A DNA stretch of 39,389 nt, taken from the NCBI GenBank assembly GCA_964442345.1, contig CAYTZD010000005.1, positions 1 through 39,389 of the forward strand. The letters run 5' to 3'. Under the pieces are notes generated by a model. That model saw only the letters and a list, made by a program, of their open reading frames with translations, did not search any database and was not told the DNA's origin. Below, piece by piece: positions 1-8,139 of this stretch (positions are counted from its first letter, which is position 1; each line of letters opens with the position of its first letter). The stretch is from Hippea sp964442345 (GTDB taxonomy: Bacteria; Campylobacterota_A; Desulfurellia; Desulfurellales; Hippeaceae). Made by a program: the position numbers and the translations under genes.

Positions 1-12
1 GCGGGCTTTTTT
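1..12. terminator. Right half of a possible intrinsic terminator at the left edge
   Basis: The window opens with GCGGGC followed by a run of T, the usual look of the 3' arm and U-tract of a rho-independent terminator read on the plus strand. The matching 5' arm would lie outside the window, so the hairpin cannot be confirmed. It sits about 20 bases beyond the stop codon of the minus-strand aconitase gene and may serve both directions. Confidence 0.4.
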
Positions 13-30
13 AGTTTCTAAAGAAGATTT

Positions 31-2022
31 TTACTCTGTGAATGTAATCTCGTTGAAGGACTTGCCTGCGAAGTCTTTTGCAAGTCTCATCTTGCCGCCG
101 GCAAGTATTATCTTTCTTTCTCTTTCTGTTAAGTGATACTCAAGTGGAATATCGATGCCTTTTGTCTCATTGTGGAGAACAACTTCGCCAGTGCCGTCGA
201 TTAGAGCTTTTCTTATACCACTTATCTTTATCTTGTCGCCCTTGTCGATCTTATCGTAATCTTCAGCATTTTTGAATGTCAATGGGATGATACCGAAGTT
301 GATCAGGTTAGCTCTGTGGATTCTTTCGATAGCTTTAGCTATAACAGCCTTTACGCCAAGATACATTGGACATAATGCTGCATGCTCTCTCGATGAGCCC
401 TGACCGTAGTTATCGCCACCCACGATTACATTGTAAAGACCCTTCTTCTTGTTCTCCAAGCATCTGCTTGCAAATTCTGGGTCTCTCTTTACGAATACAT
501 ACTGAGCGTATTTTGGAACATTGGATCTGTATTTGAGAAGATCACCAGCTGGCATAATATCGTCTGTTGTTATCTTGTCGCCGAATTTTCCAGCAACTTC
601 TGCTTCTAAGTCTTTTGGCATAGGCTCACCGGATGGCGGATCAACAATGTTTGGACCTTTGTAAAGCTCGATTGTTTTTGCTTCTTCTGGTGGAGCAGGT
701 GGCAATAACATACTGTCATCAATCGTGAATTTCTCAGGTATATCAACACTTGGATATTTTATGCCGAATTTTGTCTCAAGGTCTCTTGGGTCTGTGATTA
801 CGCCTGTCAAAGCGCATGCTGCTGCAGTCTCTGGGCTTACAAGGTAAACCTTAGCTGTAACTGTACCACTTCTTCCGTAGAAGTTTCTGTTGTTTGTTCT
901 GATTGAGATTGCGTTGTTTCTTGGAGCCTGGCCAGCACCTATACAGAAACCGCATGCAGATTCAAGGATTCTGAATCCTGCTGCTATGATGTGTGAAAGT
1001 TCACCTTCATCAGCAAGCATTCTCAAGACTTGTTTAGAACCTGGTGCATAACCGCAGCTTACATTTGGATTGACCGTTCTACCCTTTACTATCTCTGCAA
1101 CGGTTTTACCGTCTTTGTATGATGAGTTTGTACAGCTTCCGATCATAACCTGATCAACAGGTGTACCTTCTACTTCTCTAACAGTTACAACATTGTCTGG
1201 GTTGTGTGGCTGAGCTATCATTGGCTCAAGTTCGCTTAGGTTTATCTCTATAACTCTGTCATAATTTGCGTCTGGATCAGCTTCCAAAGGAATCCATTTG
1301 TCTCCTCTGCCTTGAGCTTCCAAGAATCTCTTTGTTTGTTCATCAGACGGGAATACGCTTGTTGTAACACCGAGCTCTGCGCCCATGTTGGTGATTGTTC
1401 CTCTCTCTGGAACGGTTAAAGTTTTTACGCCTTCTCCGAAGTATTCAACAATCCAACCAACATTACCCTTTGTTGAGAGAATCTGAAGCAGTTTCAAGAT
1501 AACATCTTTAGCCGTTACCCAAGGTCTTAGTTTGCCTGTTAGTTTTACACCCAAGATTTTTGGTCTTGGCAAATAGAATGGCATTCCTGCCATTGCGCTT
1601 GCAACATCCAAACCACCAGCACCGATGGCTATCATACCGATACCACCGCCTGTTGGTGTGTGGGAGTCAGAACCAAGCAGTGTTGCGCCTGGTCTTCCTA
1701 TTCTTTCGATGTGAACCTGATGGCAGATACCGTTTCCTGCCTTGGATAGATACAGACCATATTTTTTAGCGAATGTCTGAAGGTATGTGTGGTCGTCTGC
1801 ATCTTCGAAACCCATCTGAATGGTTTTGTGGTCGATGTAGCTTACGGATACTTCCGTTTTTACCCTGTCAACACCCATCTGCTCGAATTGAAGATCTGCC
1901 ATTGTACCTGTGGCGTCCTGTGTCAATGTCTGGTCGATTTTGATACCGATCTCATCACCAGAGAATAGATCACCGTCTACCAGGTGCTCCTTTAAGATTT
2001 TTTGTGCAACGGTTAAACCCAT
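31..2022 (-). CDS. Aconitate hydratase, Aquifex-type
   Basis: Cytosolic enzyme that interconverts citrate and isocitrate through cis-aconitate in the TCA cycle, using a [4Fe-4S] cluster. At 663 residues it is shorter than AcnA (about 900) and matches the compact Aquifex-type aconitase family. The N-terminal substrate motif GSDSHTPTGGGIGMI is intact. The three cluster cysteines are visible in VMIGSCTNSS and ACGFCIGAG, and the C-terminal swivel domain carries YGQGSSREHAAL. The start is supported by a strong GGAGG ribosome site (AAGGAAGGAGG just upstream on the minus strand). It is transcribed divergently from cheB and appears monocistronic here. LeuC/homoaconitase relatives share the motifs, but the fused swivel domain and length favour aconitase. 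In Desulfurellales the TCA cycle can run in reverse, so the enzyme may work in either direction; that is inference. Confidence 0.95.
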   Translation of the reverse strand: MGLTVAQKILKEHLVDGDLFSGDEIGIKIDQTLTQDATGTMADLQFEQMGVDRVKTEVSVSYIDHKTIQMGFEDADDHTYLQTFAKKYGLYLSKAGNGICHQVHIERIGRPGATLLGSDSHTPTGGGIGMIAIGAGGLDVASAMAGMPFYLPRPKILGVKLTGKLRPWVTAKDVILKLLQILSTKGNVGWIVEYFGEGVKTLTVPERGTITNMGAELGVTTSVFPSDEQTKRFLEAQGRGDKWIPLEADPDANYDRVIEINLSELEPMIAQPHNPDNVVTVREVEGTPVDQVMIGSCTNSSYKDGKTVAEIVKGRTVNPNVSCGYAPGSKQVLRMLADEGELSHIIAAGFRILESACGFCIGAGQAPRNNAISIRTNNRNFYGRSGTVTAKVYLVSPETAAACALTGVITDPRDLETKFGIKYPSVDIPEKFTIDDSMLLPPAPPEEAKTIELYKGPNIVDPPSGEPMPKDLEAEVAGKFGDKITTDDIMPAGDLLKYRSNVPKYAQYVFVKRDPEFASRCLENKKKGLYNVIVGGDNYGQGSSREHAALCPMYLGVKAVIAKAIERIHRANLINFGIIPLTFKNAEDYDKIDKGDKIKISGIRKALIDGTGEVVLHNETKGIDIPLEYHLTERERKIILAGGKMRLAKDFAGKSFNEITFTE

Positions 2023-2067
2023 ATTAAACCTCCTTCCTTAAATTTTATTTGCTTTTTTGCAGTGAAG

Positions 2068-2096
2068 TTTATATCATTTTTAAAGGTAAAAAGCAA
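2068..2096 (-). promoter_or_regulatory. Probable promoter of the aconitase gene
   Basis: On the minus strand TTGCTT (2091-2096) is followed after 17 bases by TATAAA (2068-2073), a good sigma-70-like arrangement. It lies about 45 bases upstream of the aconitase start. The assignment is by eye only. Confidence 0.5.
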
Positions 2097-2114
2097 AGAT
2101 TTTTAGGGGGTATT

Positions 2115-3191
2115 ATGGAATCCAAAGTAAAAGTATTGGTTGTTGATGATTCTTTAATCTCAAGAAAATATCTTACAAGAATATTAGAAGAATCTGGTAA
2201 GATTCAGGTTATAGATACTGCCAAAGATGGTCAGGAAGCTATAGAGAAGGTAAAGGCTTTAAAGCCGGATGTTGTTACGCTCGACATAGAGATGCCCAAG
2301 CTTAATGGACTTGAAGCCTTAAAAATAATAATGAAAGAGTGTCCTGTTCCTGTTGTAATGGTTTCAAGCCTAACGACCGATGGTGCAAGAGAAACACTTG
2401 AAGCCTTAAGGATAGGTGCGGTTGACTATATATCAAAAAACGATGTGCTTTCATTTAAAAGTGCTGCTAAGGAAGCACGCCAGCTTCTGATCGAGAAAAT
2501 TCTTTCTGCTAAGGATTCAAGAATAAAGGGAAGGCCTTTATTAAGAAGAGGGGTTCATACAGAGAAGAAGGAAGAGACGCAAATTGCTCCAGCAAGAAAA
2601 AAGAAGCTTGAAAAGATAAGCGGTATAAAGGTTGTTGCTATAGCTGCATCGACCGGCGGTCCTGTTGCTTTGGAAAAGGTGTTTTCTAACTTGCCATTAC
2701 TTGGTGTGCCGATTATGATTGTCCAACATATGCCAAAGACATTTACCGGTGTTTTTGCTAACTCTTTAAGTAAGGTTTCTAAAATAAAGGTAAAAGAAGC
2801 TGAAAATGGTGAAGAGCTAAAGTCCAATCAAGGGTATCTTGCACCAGGTGGTATGCAGATGACAGCAAAAAAGAGTGGCGCCCGCTATGTTGTGGGTGTA
2901 AGCAGCGAACCCAAAACCATTTATACACCCAATGCTGATATTATGTTTAAATCCGTTGCAGAGACATTTGGCGATAAAGCCTTATGTGTGATAATGACGG
3001 GAATGGGTGATGATGGTTTTAGGGGGTTGCAAGAAGTTAAAAAGGCTGGTGGAACGATAATTGCTCAAGATAAAGATAGCTGTGTCGTTTGGGGAATGCC
3101 AAGAAAACCGACACAGATGGGTCTTGCTGATTTTGTCGTGCCGTTGGATGAGATAGCTTCAACAATTTCCAAACTTGTTATTGGTAGGTAA
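2115..3191 (+). CDS. cheB: Chemotaxis protein-glutamate methylesterase/glutamine deamidase CheB
   Basis: Cytoplasmic response regulator that removes methyl groups from chemoreceptors when phosphorylated by CheA. I start it at the ATG after AGGGGG (2105-2110), giving 358 residues, typical of the family; an upstream TTG is possible but would skip this ribosome site. Residues 1-120 form the receiver domain with acidic pair D11/D12, phospho-acceptor D57 in LDIEMPKLNG, and a conserved lysine in YISKN. A linker leads to the methylesterase domain with the catalytic triad visible as S179 (IAASTGGP), H205 (VQHMPK) and D300 (MTGMGDDG). It heads the operon and is only 2 bases from fliM, tying adaptation to the flagellar switch genes. 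I saw no convincing flagellar sigma factor site upstream. Confidence 0.95.
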   Translation: MESKVKVLVVDDSLISRKYLTRILEESGKIQVIDTAKDGQEAIEKVKALKPDVVTLDIEMPKLNGLEALKIIMKECPVPVVMVSSLTTDGARETLEALRIGAVDYISKNDVLSFKSAAKEARQLLIEKILSAKDSRIKGRPLLRRGVHTEKKEETQIAPARKKKLEKISGIKVVAIAASTGGPVALEKVFSNLPLLGVPIMIVQHMPKTFTGVFANSLSKVSKIKVKEAENGEELKSNQGYLAPGGMQMTAKKSGARYVVGVSSEPKTIYTPNADIMFKSVAETFGDKALCVIMTGMGDDGFRGLQEVKKAGGTIIAQDKDSCVVWGMPRKPTQMGLADFVVPLDEIASTISKLVIGR

Positions 3192-3193
3192 AG

Positions 3194-4183
3194 ATGCCTG
3201 AAATTCTATCTCAGGAAGAGATAGATGCGCTGCTAAATAACCTTGATAAAGAAGAGCTTATAGAAGAAGAGCCCGAAGAAGTCGTAGAAGAGATATTAGA
3301 ACCCAAGAAGGTATCTCTTTACGACTTTAAGCGTCCTGATAAGGTCTCAAAAGAGCAAATCAGGGCAATAAAAAATCTTCATGATAAATTCTCGCGTAAC
3401 TTCTCAAGCCGTCTCTCTGCCTTTTTAAGGTCTATTGTTGAAGTAGAAGTCGTCAGTGTTGATCAGATGACTTATGCAGAGTTTGTTTTATCCTTATCAA
3501 ACAATGTTAGCTTTAATGTTATAAGCCTTGCGCCTTTGGATGGAAACGGTGTCTTCTCCTTAGAACCCGACATAGGCTTTGCGCTTGTTGATAGATTGCT
3601 TGGTGGAACAGGTGAAGCCGTTAACTTAAATCGCCCATTTACAGATATAGAGCAAAGCATTCTCCTTGATGTTGTAAAACAGGCTATGGGTGAGATGAAG
3701 GCAGCATGGGAACCGATAATGGATATCAGCTTTGAAGTTGTCAGTCAGGAATCAAGCCCAAATGTTGTGCAGATTGTTGCTCCTTCTGAGATTGTTGTTT
3801 TGGTTGTATTTGAAGTTAAGCTTGGTGAATCAAGCGGAATTATAAACTGGTGTCTGCCTGTTATTGTGCTTGAGCCTGTCTTGAATAAGATAGGCACACA
3901 TGATATACTTGCCCGTTCAAAGAAGGCAACAGAAGACAGGACAGAAGATATAGCAAGGGCGCTTGAATCAGTTGCTGTGTATCTTGACTTTAGGCTTGGT
4001 TCGAAGATTATGAAGATGAAGGATTTTTTAGAGCTAAAAGAAGGCGATCTGCTTGTTTTAAGTACAAAGGTTGAAGATAATTTGCCTGTTTATATGAATG
4101 GTGTTGAAAAGTTTAGAGTGAAACTTGGTAAAAAGGGTATCAACAAAGCTGTCAAGATAAAAGAGATTTTAAGTTTGGATTAA
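3194..4183 (+). CDS. fliM: Flagellar motor switch protein FliM
   Basis: Component of the C-ring at the cytoplasmic face of the flagellar motor that binds phosphorylated CheY and sets rotation direction. The N-terminus carries the CheY-binding peptide LSQEEIDALL. The middle domain begins around residue 50 with the family hallmark LHDKFSRNFSSRLSAFLR, and the C-terminal SpoA (FliN-like) domain starts near residue 250 (SVAVYLDFRLGSKIMKMKDF). The length of 329 residues is normal. It lies between cheB and fliY with gaps of 2 and 9 bases, so the three are surely co-transcribed. Confidence 0.95.
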   Translation: MPEILSQEEIDALLNNLDKEELIEEEPEEVVEEILEPKKVSLYDFKRPDKVSKEQIRAIKNLHDKFSRNFSSRLSAFLRSIVEVEVVSVDQMTYAEFVLSLSNNVSFNVISLAPLDGNGVFSLEPDIGFALVDRLLGGTGEAVNLNRPFTDIEQSILLDVVKQAMGEMKAAWEPIMDISFEVVSQESSPNVVQIVAPSEIVVLVVFEVKLGESSGIINWCLPVIVLEPVLNKIGTHDILARSKKATEDRTEDIARALESVAVYLDFRLGSKIMKMKDFLELKEGDLLVLSTKVEDNLPVYMNGVEKFRVKLGKKGINKAVKIKEILSLD

Positions 4184-4192
4184 GGAGTTTAT

Positions 4193-5194
4193 ATGGCTGC
4201 TGAAGAGCTCTCTCAGGATGAGATTGATAGCCTTCTAAATGGTGCCGATGAGACAGAAGATAGCGATAATAAAGAAGAAAAAACAGGTGGCGATGATCAG
4301 ATAAATAAAGATACAAAAGGATTCTTTGATTTACTAAATAACTCCATAGAAGAAGTTTTAAAAACGGCCTTTTCGCTTGAAGTTGTATCTAAATTCACCG
4401 ATTTGAGTATAGTTAATAAGGATGATGTATCGTTTGACAACAAGGTTGTAGTTTCTGTCTCTGTAAATAAAGAAGATAAACAAAGTTCACTTTCTATTCT
4501 TATAGATAAACGGTTTGCATCAATTTTGTCTGATCTTATGCTTATGGGTCCTGGAGAAGCCAAGGACGAGCTTGAAAGCGATGATTTAGATGCTTTAAAA
4601 GAGCTTTTCTCTCAAGTCTTTGGCCACTTTTCAACCGCAGTGAAGGAGAATATACCAGCTCCTTTGAGTTTTGAAGTTAAGGAAGTAAAACTTGAGCCTT
4701 TAGAACTTGACGATAATCTTTATAAGGCAGTTTACGATATTGCACTTCCAAATATAGAAGATGGGACATTTGAGATATATTCGCCAAAAAGTATAGATGA
4801 ACTGTTTGTTGTTGAGCAGCCAGAAGTTGAAACGCAAGAAGAAGAGATACCGTTTAAAGATGTTGAAGATGTAAGCGTTGAGAAAGAGACAGAACCTACA
4901 ACACAGCAGGCGGCTGCAACGACTGAATCAGTCAAGAATCTTGACCTGATAATGGATATTGACCTTGAAGTGAAGATAAGAATTGGCGAGAAGTATATGC
5001 TGATAAAGGATATTTTGGATTTAAAAGATGGTTCGATAATAGAGCTTGAGAAGAATATAGAAGAGCCGATGGATATTCTTGTCAATGGCAAGATTGTTGC
5101 CAAAGGTGTTGTGGTGGTTGTTGGCGGAAGGTTTGGTGTTAAGATAACGCACATTGAAACAAGAGAAGAGAGAATTAAATCGTTAGGTGGATAA
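4193..5194 (+). CDS. fliY: Flagellar motor switch protein FliY (FliN with CheC-like domain)
   Basis: A C-ring protein. The 333 residues read as a FliY-type protein rather than plain FliN (about 100 residues). There is an N-terminal CheY-binding-like peptide LSQDEIDSLL, a central CheC-like domain (about 40-200), an acidic linker, and a C-terminal FliN/SpoA domain from about 250 (LIMDIDLEVKIRIGEKYM). In FliY of Bacillus the central domain dephosphorylates CheY-P using an E-x-x-N motif. The best matching stretch here reads KELFSQVFGHF and lacks the asparagine, and I do not see a second clean motif, so the phosphatase activity may be reduced or absent. The order cheB-fliM-fliY supports a switch role. 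Identity as a FliN/FliY protein is firm; the state of the phosphatase site is uncertain. Confidence 0.88.
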   Translation: MAAEELSQDEIDSLLNGADETEDSDNKEEKTGGDDQINKDTKGFFDLLNNSIEEVLKTAFSLEVVSKFTDLSIVNKDDVSFDNKVVVSVSVNKEDKQSSLSILIDKRFASILSDLMLMGPGEAKDELESDDLDALKELFSQVFGHFSTAVKENIPAPLSFEVKEVKLEPLELDDNLYKAVYDIALPNIEDGTFEIYSPKSIDELFVVEQPEVETQEEEIPFKDVEDVSVEKETEPTTQQAAATTESVKNLDLIMDIDLEVKIRIGEKYMLIKDILDLKDGSIIELEKNIEEPMDILVNGKIVAKGVVVVVGGRFGVKITHIETREERIKSLGG

Positions 5195-5197
5195 AAG

Positions 5198-5656
5198 ATG
5201 GAAAAGCCAGCTGTTGATGTCTGCAGGATTGGTCTTGGTAATCCTACAGAAGAAGAGAAAAAAAGAATGATAGAAGCATTGAGATATAAAAATATAGCTG
5301 TTGTGGGTTTAAGCCCAAAGCCATCAAGGGCAAGCTACGATGTGGCAAAGTATCTAAAGGATAATGGATATACGATAATCCCTGTAAGGCCTGCAACGAA
5401 AGAGATTTTAGAAGAGAAGTGTTATAAAACACTTTTGGATGTGGATAAGCCTGTTGATGTGGTTGATGTGTTCAGAAGGTCTGAATATGCGCCAGAGATA
5501 GCAAAACAGGCCGTTGAGATTGGTGCTAAGGTTTTGTGGCTTCAGGAAGGAATAATTTCTGAAGAAGCAAAAAGAATCGCAGAAGAAGCAGGTCTTATTG
5601 TTATAATGGATTACTGCATGAAAAAAGCCCACAAGGTGTATAAGGATAAGCTTTAA
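5198..5656 (+). CDS. CoA-binding domain protein (YccU family)
   Basis: A small soluble Rossmann-fold protein of 152 residues. The glycine-containing turn IAVVGLSPKPSRASYDVA after the first strand (around residues 32-50), VIPVRP further on, and a central VDVVDVFRRSEYAP stretch match the CoA-binding domain also found in the alpha subunit of succinyl-CoA synthetase. The later motif KVLWLQEGIISEEA and a Cys in MDYCMKKAH are typical of the stand-alone YccU family. Members bind CoA in structures, but the cellular role is not well defined. It starts 3 bases after fliY and its stop overlaps the murA start by one base. Confidence 0.85.
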   Translation: MEKPAVDVCRIGLGNPTEEEKKRMIEALRYKNIAVVGLSPKPSRASYDVAKYLKDNGYTIIPVRPATKEILEEKCYKTLLDVDKPVDVVDVFRRSEYAPEIAKQAVEIGAKVLWLQEGIISEEAKRIAEEAGLIVIMDYCMKKAHKVYKDKL

Positions 5657-6909
5657 TGGATAAGTTTGTAATCGAAGGTCCAAATAAACTAAAGGGTGAA
5701 GTGTATATAAGCGGTTCTAAAAATGCTTCACTTCCTATGATGGCTGCTGCCATTTTAACGGATAAGGATGTGATTCTTCACAATGTGCCAGACTTAAAAG
5801 ATGTAAGCACAATGTGTGAGCTTATAAAAAGATTGGGTTGTGTCTGCGAAAGAGATAAAAAAACCTTAAGGTTGAATTGTGCTGGTATAAGCTCTGATTT
5901 TGCTCCCTATGAGCTTGTAAAGACGATGAGAGCATCAATTCTTGTTTTAGGTCCTTTGATGGCTCGACTAAGAAGCGCTCATGTATCGATGCCAGGTGGT
6001 TGTGCTATTGGTGTTAGACCGGTTAATTTGCATATAAATGGCTTAAAGCAGATGTCTGCAGATGTAAATATAGAACATGGCTATATTGTTGCAAAGACAG
6101 AAGGACTAAAGGGTTCGAATATCTATTTTGACATACCAACCGTTACAGGAACCGAAAACCTTATTATGGCTGCTGTTTTGGCTAAAGGTAAAACCGTTAT
6201 AAAAAACGCCGCAAAAGAACCCGAAGTGGTTGACCTTGTTAAACTGCTTAAAAAAATGGGCGCAAAGATAGAAGGTGAAGGCGAAAGCACAATTACAGTT
6301 GAAGGCGTTGATGGTTTGGATGGCGTTGAATATTCCGTTATGAGTGATAGAATTGAAGCTGGCACATTTATGTGTGCTGCACTTATTACAAAGTCTGAGA
6401 TAACGCTAAAGAATGCGCCTATATTTGCAATGGATGCCATTGTCGATAAGTTTATAGAAATCGGTGGAGAGATAGAGATTCTCTCAGATGAGACATTGAA
6501 GGTTTCAGCAGATAGAATTAACCCTGTTATGATAAAAACGGCTGTATATCCGGGCTTTCCGACTGATATGCAGGCTCAATTTATGGCTGTATTAACTTTA
6601 GCAGAAGGCACAAGTATAATAGAAGAGACGATATTTGAGAATAGATTTATGCATGTTGCAGAATTAAACAGACTTGGAGCAAATATAATCATCTCAGGCA
6701 ATAAGGCTATTGTTGAAGGTGTTGATAAATTAATAGGTGCAACCGTTATGGCAACGGATTTAAGGGCATCGGCTGGGCTTGTCGTTGCAGGCTTAGCCGC
6801 AGAAGGACTAACGGAGGTTTTAAGGATTTATCATTTAGACAGAGGCTATGAGTCGCTTGAGAAAAAACTATCACTGCTTGGTGCAAATATCAGGAGAGAG
6901 AAACAATGA
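5656..6909 (+). CDS. murA: UDP-N-acetylglucosamine 1-carboxyvinyltransferase MurA
   Basis: Catalyses the first committed step of peptidoglycan synthesis in the cytoplasm, transferring enolpyruvate from PEP to UDP-GlcNAc. The length of 417 residues is standard for the EPSP-synthase-like fold. The N-terminal GSKNASLPMMAAAIL motif contains the substrate-binding Lys-Asn. The active-site cysteine, equivalent to E. coli C115 and the target of fosfomycin, is present as C116 in PGGCAIGVRPVNLH, so the enzyme is predicted to be fosfomycin-sensitive at this residue. The motif PGFPTDMQAQFMAV near residue 297 and LRASAGLVVAGLAAEG near residue 365 are also intact. Translation is probably coupled to both neighbours (1-base overlap upstream, 4-base overlap with hisG). 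Confidence 0.97.
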   Translation: MDKFVIEGPNKLKGEVYISGSKNASLPMMAAAILTDKDVILHNVPDLKDVSTMCELIKRLGCVCERDKKTLRLNCAGISSDFAPYELVKTMRASILVLGPLMARLRSAHVSMPGGCAIGVRPVNLHINGLKQMSADVNIEHGYIVAKTEGLKGSNIYFDIPTVTGTENLIMAAVLAKGKTVIKNAAKEPEVVDLVKLLKKMGAKIEGEGESTITVEGVDGLDGVEYSVMSDRIEAGTFMCAALITKSEITLKNAPIFAMDAIVDKFIEIGGEIEILSDETLKVSADRINPVMIKTAVYPGFPTDMQAQFMAVLTLAEGTSIIEETIFENRFMHVAELNRLGANIIISGNKAIVEGVDKLIGATVMATDLRASAGLVVAGLAAEGLTEVLRIYHLDRGYESLEKKLSLLGANIRREKQ

Positions 6910-7526
6910 TAACGATTGCTCTGCCAAAGGGTAGATTGATGGATGAATCTTTAGAGATATTTAAAAAAGCGGGTATAGAAGTCGATGTTCCTTCTTCAAG
7001 AAAACTCTTCTTTACCGATAAAGATAAGAATTACAGGTTCTTGATTGTAAGGGCTCAAGATGTTGCAACCTATGTTGAATATGCCGCCGCCGATCTTGGC
7101 ATTGTGGGAAGGGATGTTTTAAATGAGACAGAACCAGACCTATTTGAGCTTTTGGATCTGGGTATAGGCTACTGCAAGATGGTCGTTGCAGGTAAAAGTA
7201 GCGATTGCCTTACAAAGAAGACCGACACAATAAAGGTTGCAACAAAATTTGTTAACATAGCAAAAAACCACTTCTTAAAGAAGGGCTTAAATGTTGAGAT
7301 TATAAAGCTTTATGGTTCTATAGAACTTGCACCTGTTTTGGGTATAGCAGACTGTATTGTTGATATAGTATCAACAGGTAGAACACTTAAAGAGAATGGG
7401 CTTGAAGTAATAGAAGAGATATTTGAATCGACAGCTTTTTTAATCTCAAATAGAATATCTTACTATGCAAAGAATAAGCAGATAGTAAAGCTTGTCAATC
7501 TTTTGGAAAATGAAAGACCTGATTAA
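6906..7526 (+). CDS. hisG: ATP phosphoribosyltransferase, short form (HisG_S)
   Basis: First enzyme of histidine biosynthesis, joining ATP and PRPP. At 206 residues it is the short form, which lacks the C-terminal regulatory ACT-like domain and normally works with the HisRS-like partner HisZ. No hisZ is in the window, so it should lie elsewhere. Motifs include ALPKGRLMDESLEIFKKAG at the N-terminus, AADLGIVGRDVL, and the PRPP-binding stretch IVDIVSTGRTLKENGL near residue 155. It overlaps murA by 4 bases and is isolated from other his genes. Confidence 0.96.
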   Translation: MITIALPKGRLMDESLEIFKKAGIEVDVPSSRKLFFTDKDKNYRFLIVRAQDVATYVEYAAADLGIVGRDVLNETEPDLFELLDLGIGYCKMVVAGKSSDCLTKKTDTIKVATKFVNIAKNHFLKKGLNVEIIKLYGSIELAPVLGIADCIVDIVSTGRTLKENGLEVIEEIFESTAFLISNRISYYAKNKQIVKLVNLLENERPD

Positions 7527-7554
7527 TCTTTTATGCTTTTATAAGGATATAGGT

Positions 7555-8139
7555 GTGGAATATATGCAGCCTGTTAAGTTTACAAGCAAAGAAGATATAT
7601 TTGAAGAATTAAAGAAGGAAGTTTTAAAGTGTAAAAAGTGTGAATTGCACAAAACAAGAACAAATGTTGTGTTTGGAGAAGGTGATATAAACGCCGATTT
7701 GATGTTTGTTGGAGAAGCACCAGGAAAAGATGAAGATCTGCAAGGCAGGCCATTTGTTGGAAGAGCAGGAAGACTTCTAAGGGATTTGCTTAGAGATGTT
7801 GGTATAGATGTGAAGAGCGTCTATATTGCAAACTGCCTGAAGTGCCGTCCACCAAACAATAGAGACCCTTTAGCCGATGAGCTTATAGCCTGCTTTGGTT
7901 ATCTAAAAAAGCAGATAGAGTTAATTCAGCCGAAGGTCATAGCAACGCTGGGTAGATATTCAACCTATGAACTTACAAATCAAAAGGGCGCCTTAGGCAC
8001 ATTAAGAGGAAAAGTGTTTCAATACAGAAACATAAAGGTTGTGCCAATGTATCATCCTGCTTATCTATTGAGAAACCCAAAAGCCGTAGATATATTTGTA
8101 GAAGATCTAAAAAAGGTTAAATCACTTATGATGCAATGA
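7555..8139 (+). CDS. Uracil-DNA glycosylase, family 4 (iron-sulfur type)
   Basis: Removes uracil from DNA after cytosine deamination, a repair activity common in thermophiles. Signature motifs are clear: GEAPGKDEDLQGRPFVGRAG (active-site motif A) and YHPAYLLRNP (C-terminal motif). The four cluster cysteines fit CKKC near residue 25, KCRPPNNRDP and a following C in ELIACFGYL. I chose GTG 7555 because AAGGAT (7543-7548) is well spaced from it. ATG 7564 is an equally valid protein start, and in-frame starts exist further upstream at 7492 and 7510 inside or next to hisG. Its end overlaps the next gene by 4 bases. Confidence 0.92.
   Translation: MEYMQPVKFTSKEDIFEELKKEVLKCKKCELHKTRTNVVFGEGDINADLMFVGEAPGKDEDLQGRPFVGRAGRLLRDLLRDVGIDVKSVYIANCLKCRPPNNRDPLADELIACFGYLKKQIELIQPKVIATLGRYSTYELTNQKGALGTLRGKVFQYRNIKVVPMYHPAYLLRNPKAVDIFVEDLKKVKSLMMQ

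Noticed and set aside
2023..2114. Flagellar sigma-28 or sigma-54 promoter ahead of cheB
   Set aside because: I found no GG-N10-GC or GCCGATAA-like core in the short intergenic region; only the aconitase promoter on the other strand is convincing.
4732..5154. 140-residue antisense reading frame inside fliY, and similar long antisense frames inside sudA (12482-12976), nuoL and recA
   Set aside because: They lie fully inside conserved genes on the opposite strand, have biased low-complexity composition (Ser/Thr/Ile or Cys/Tyr rich) and no ribosome sites or recognisable domains.
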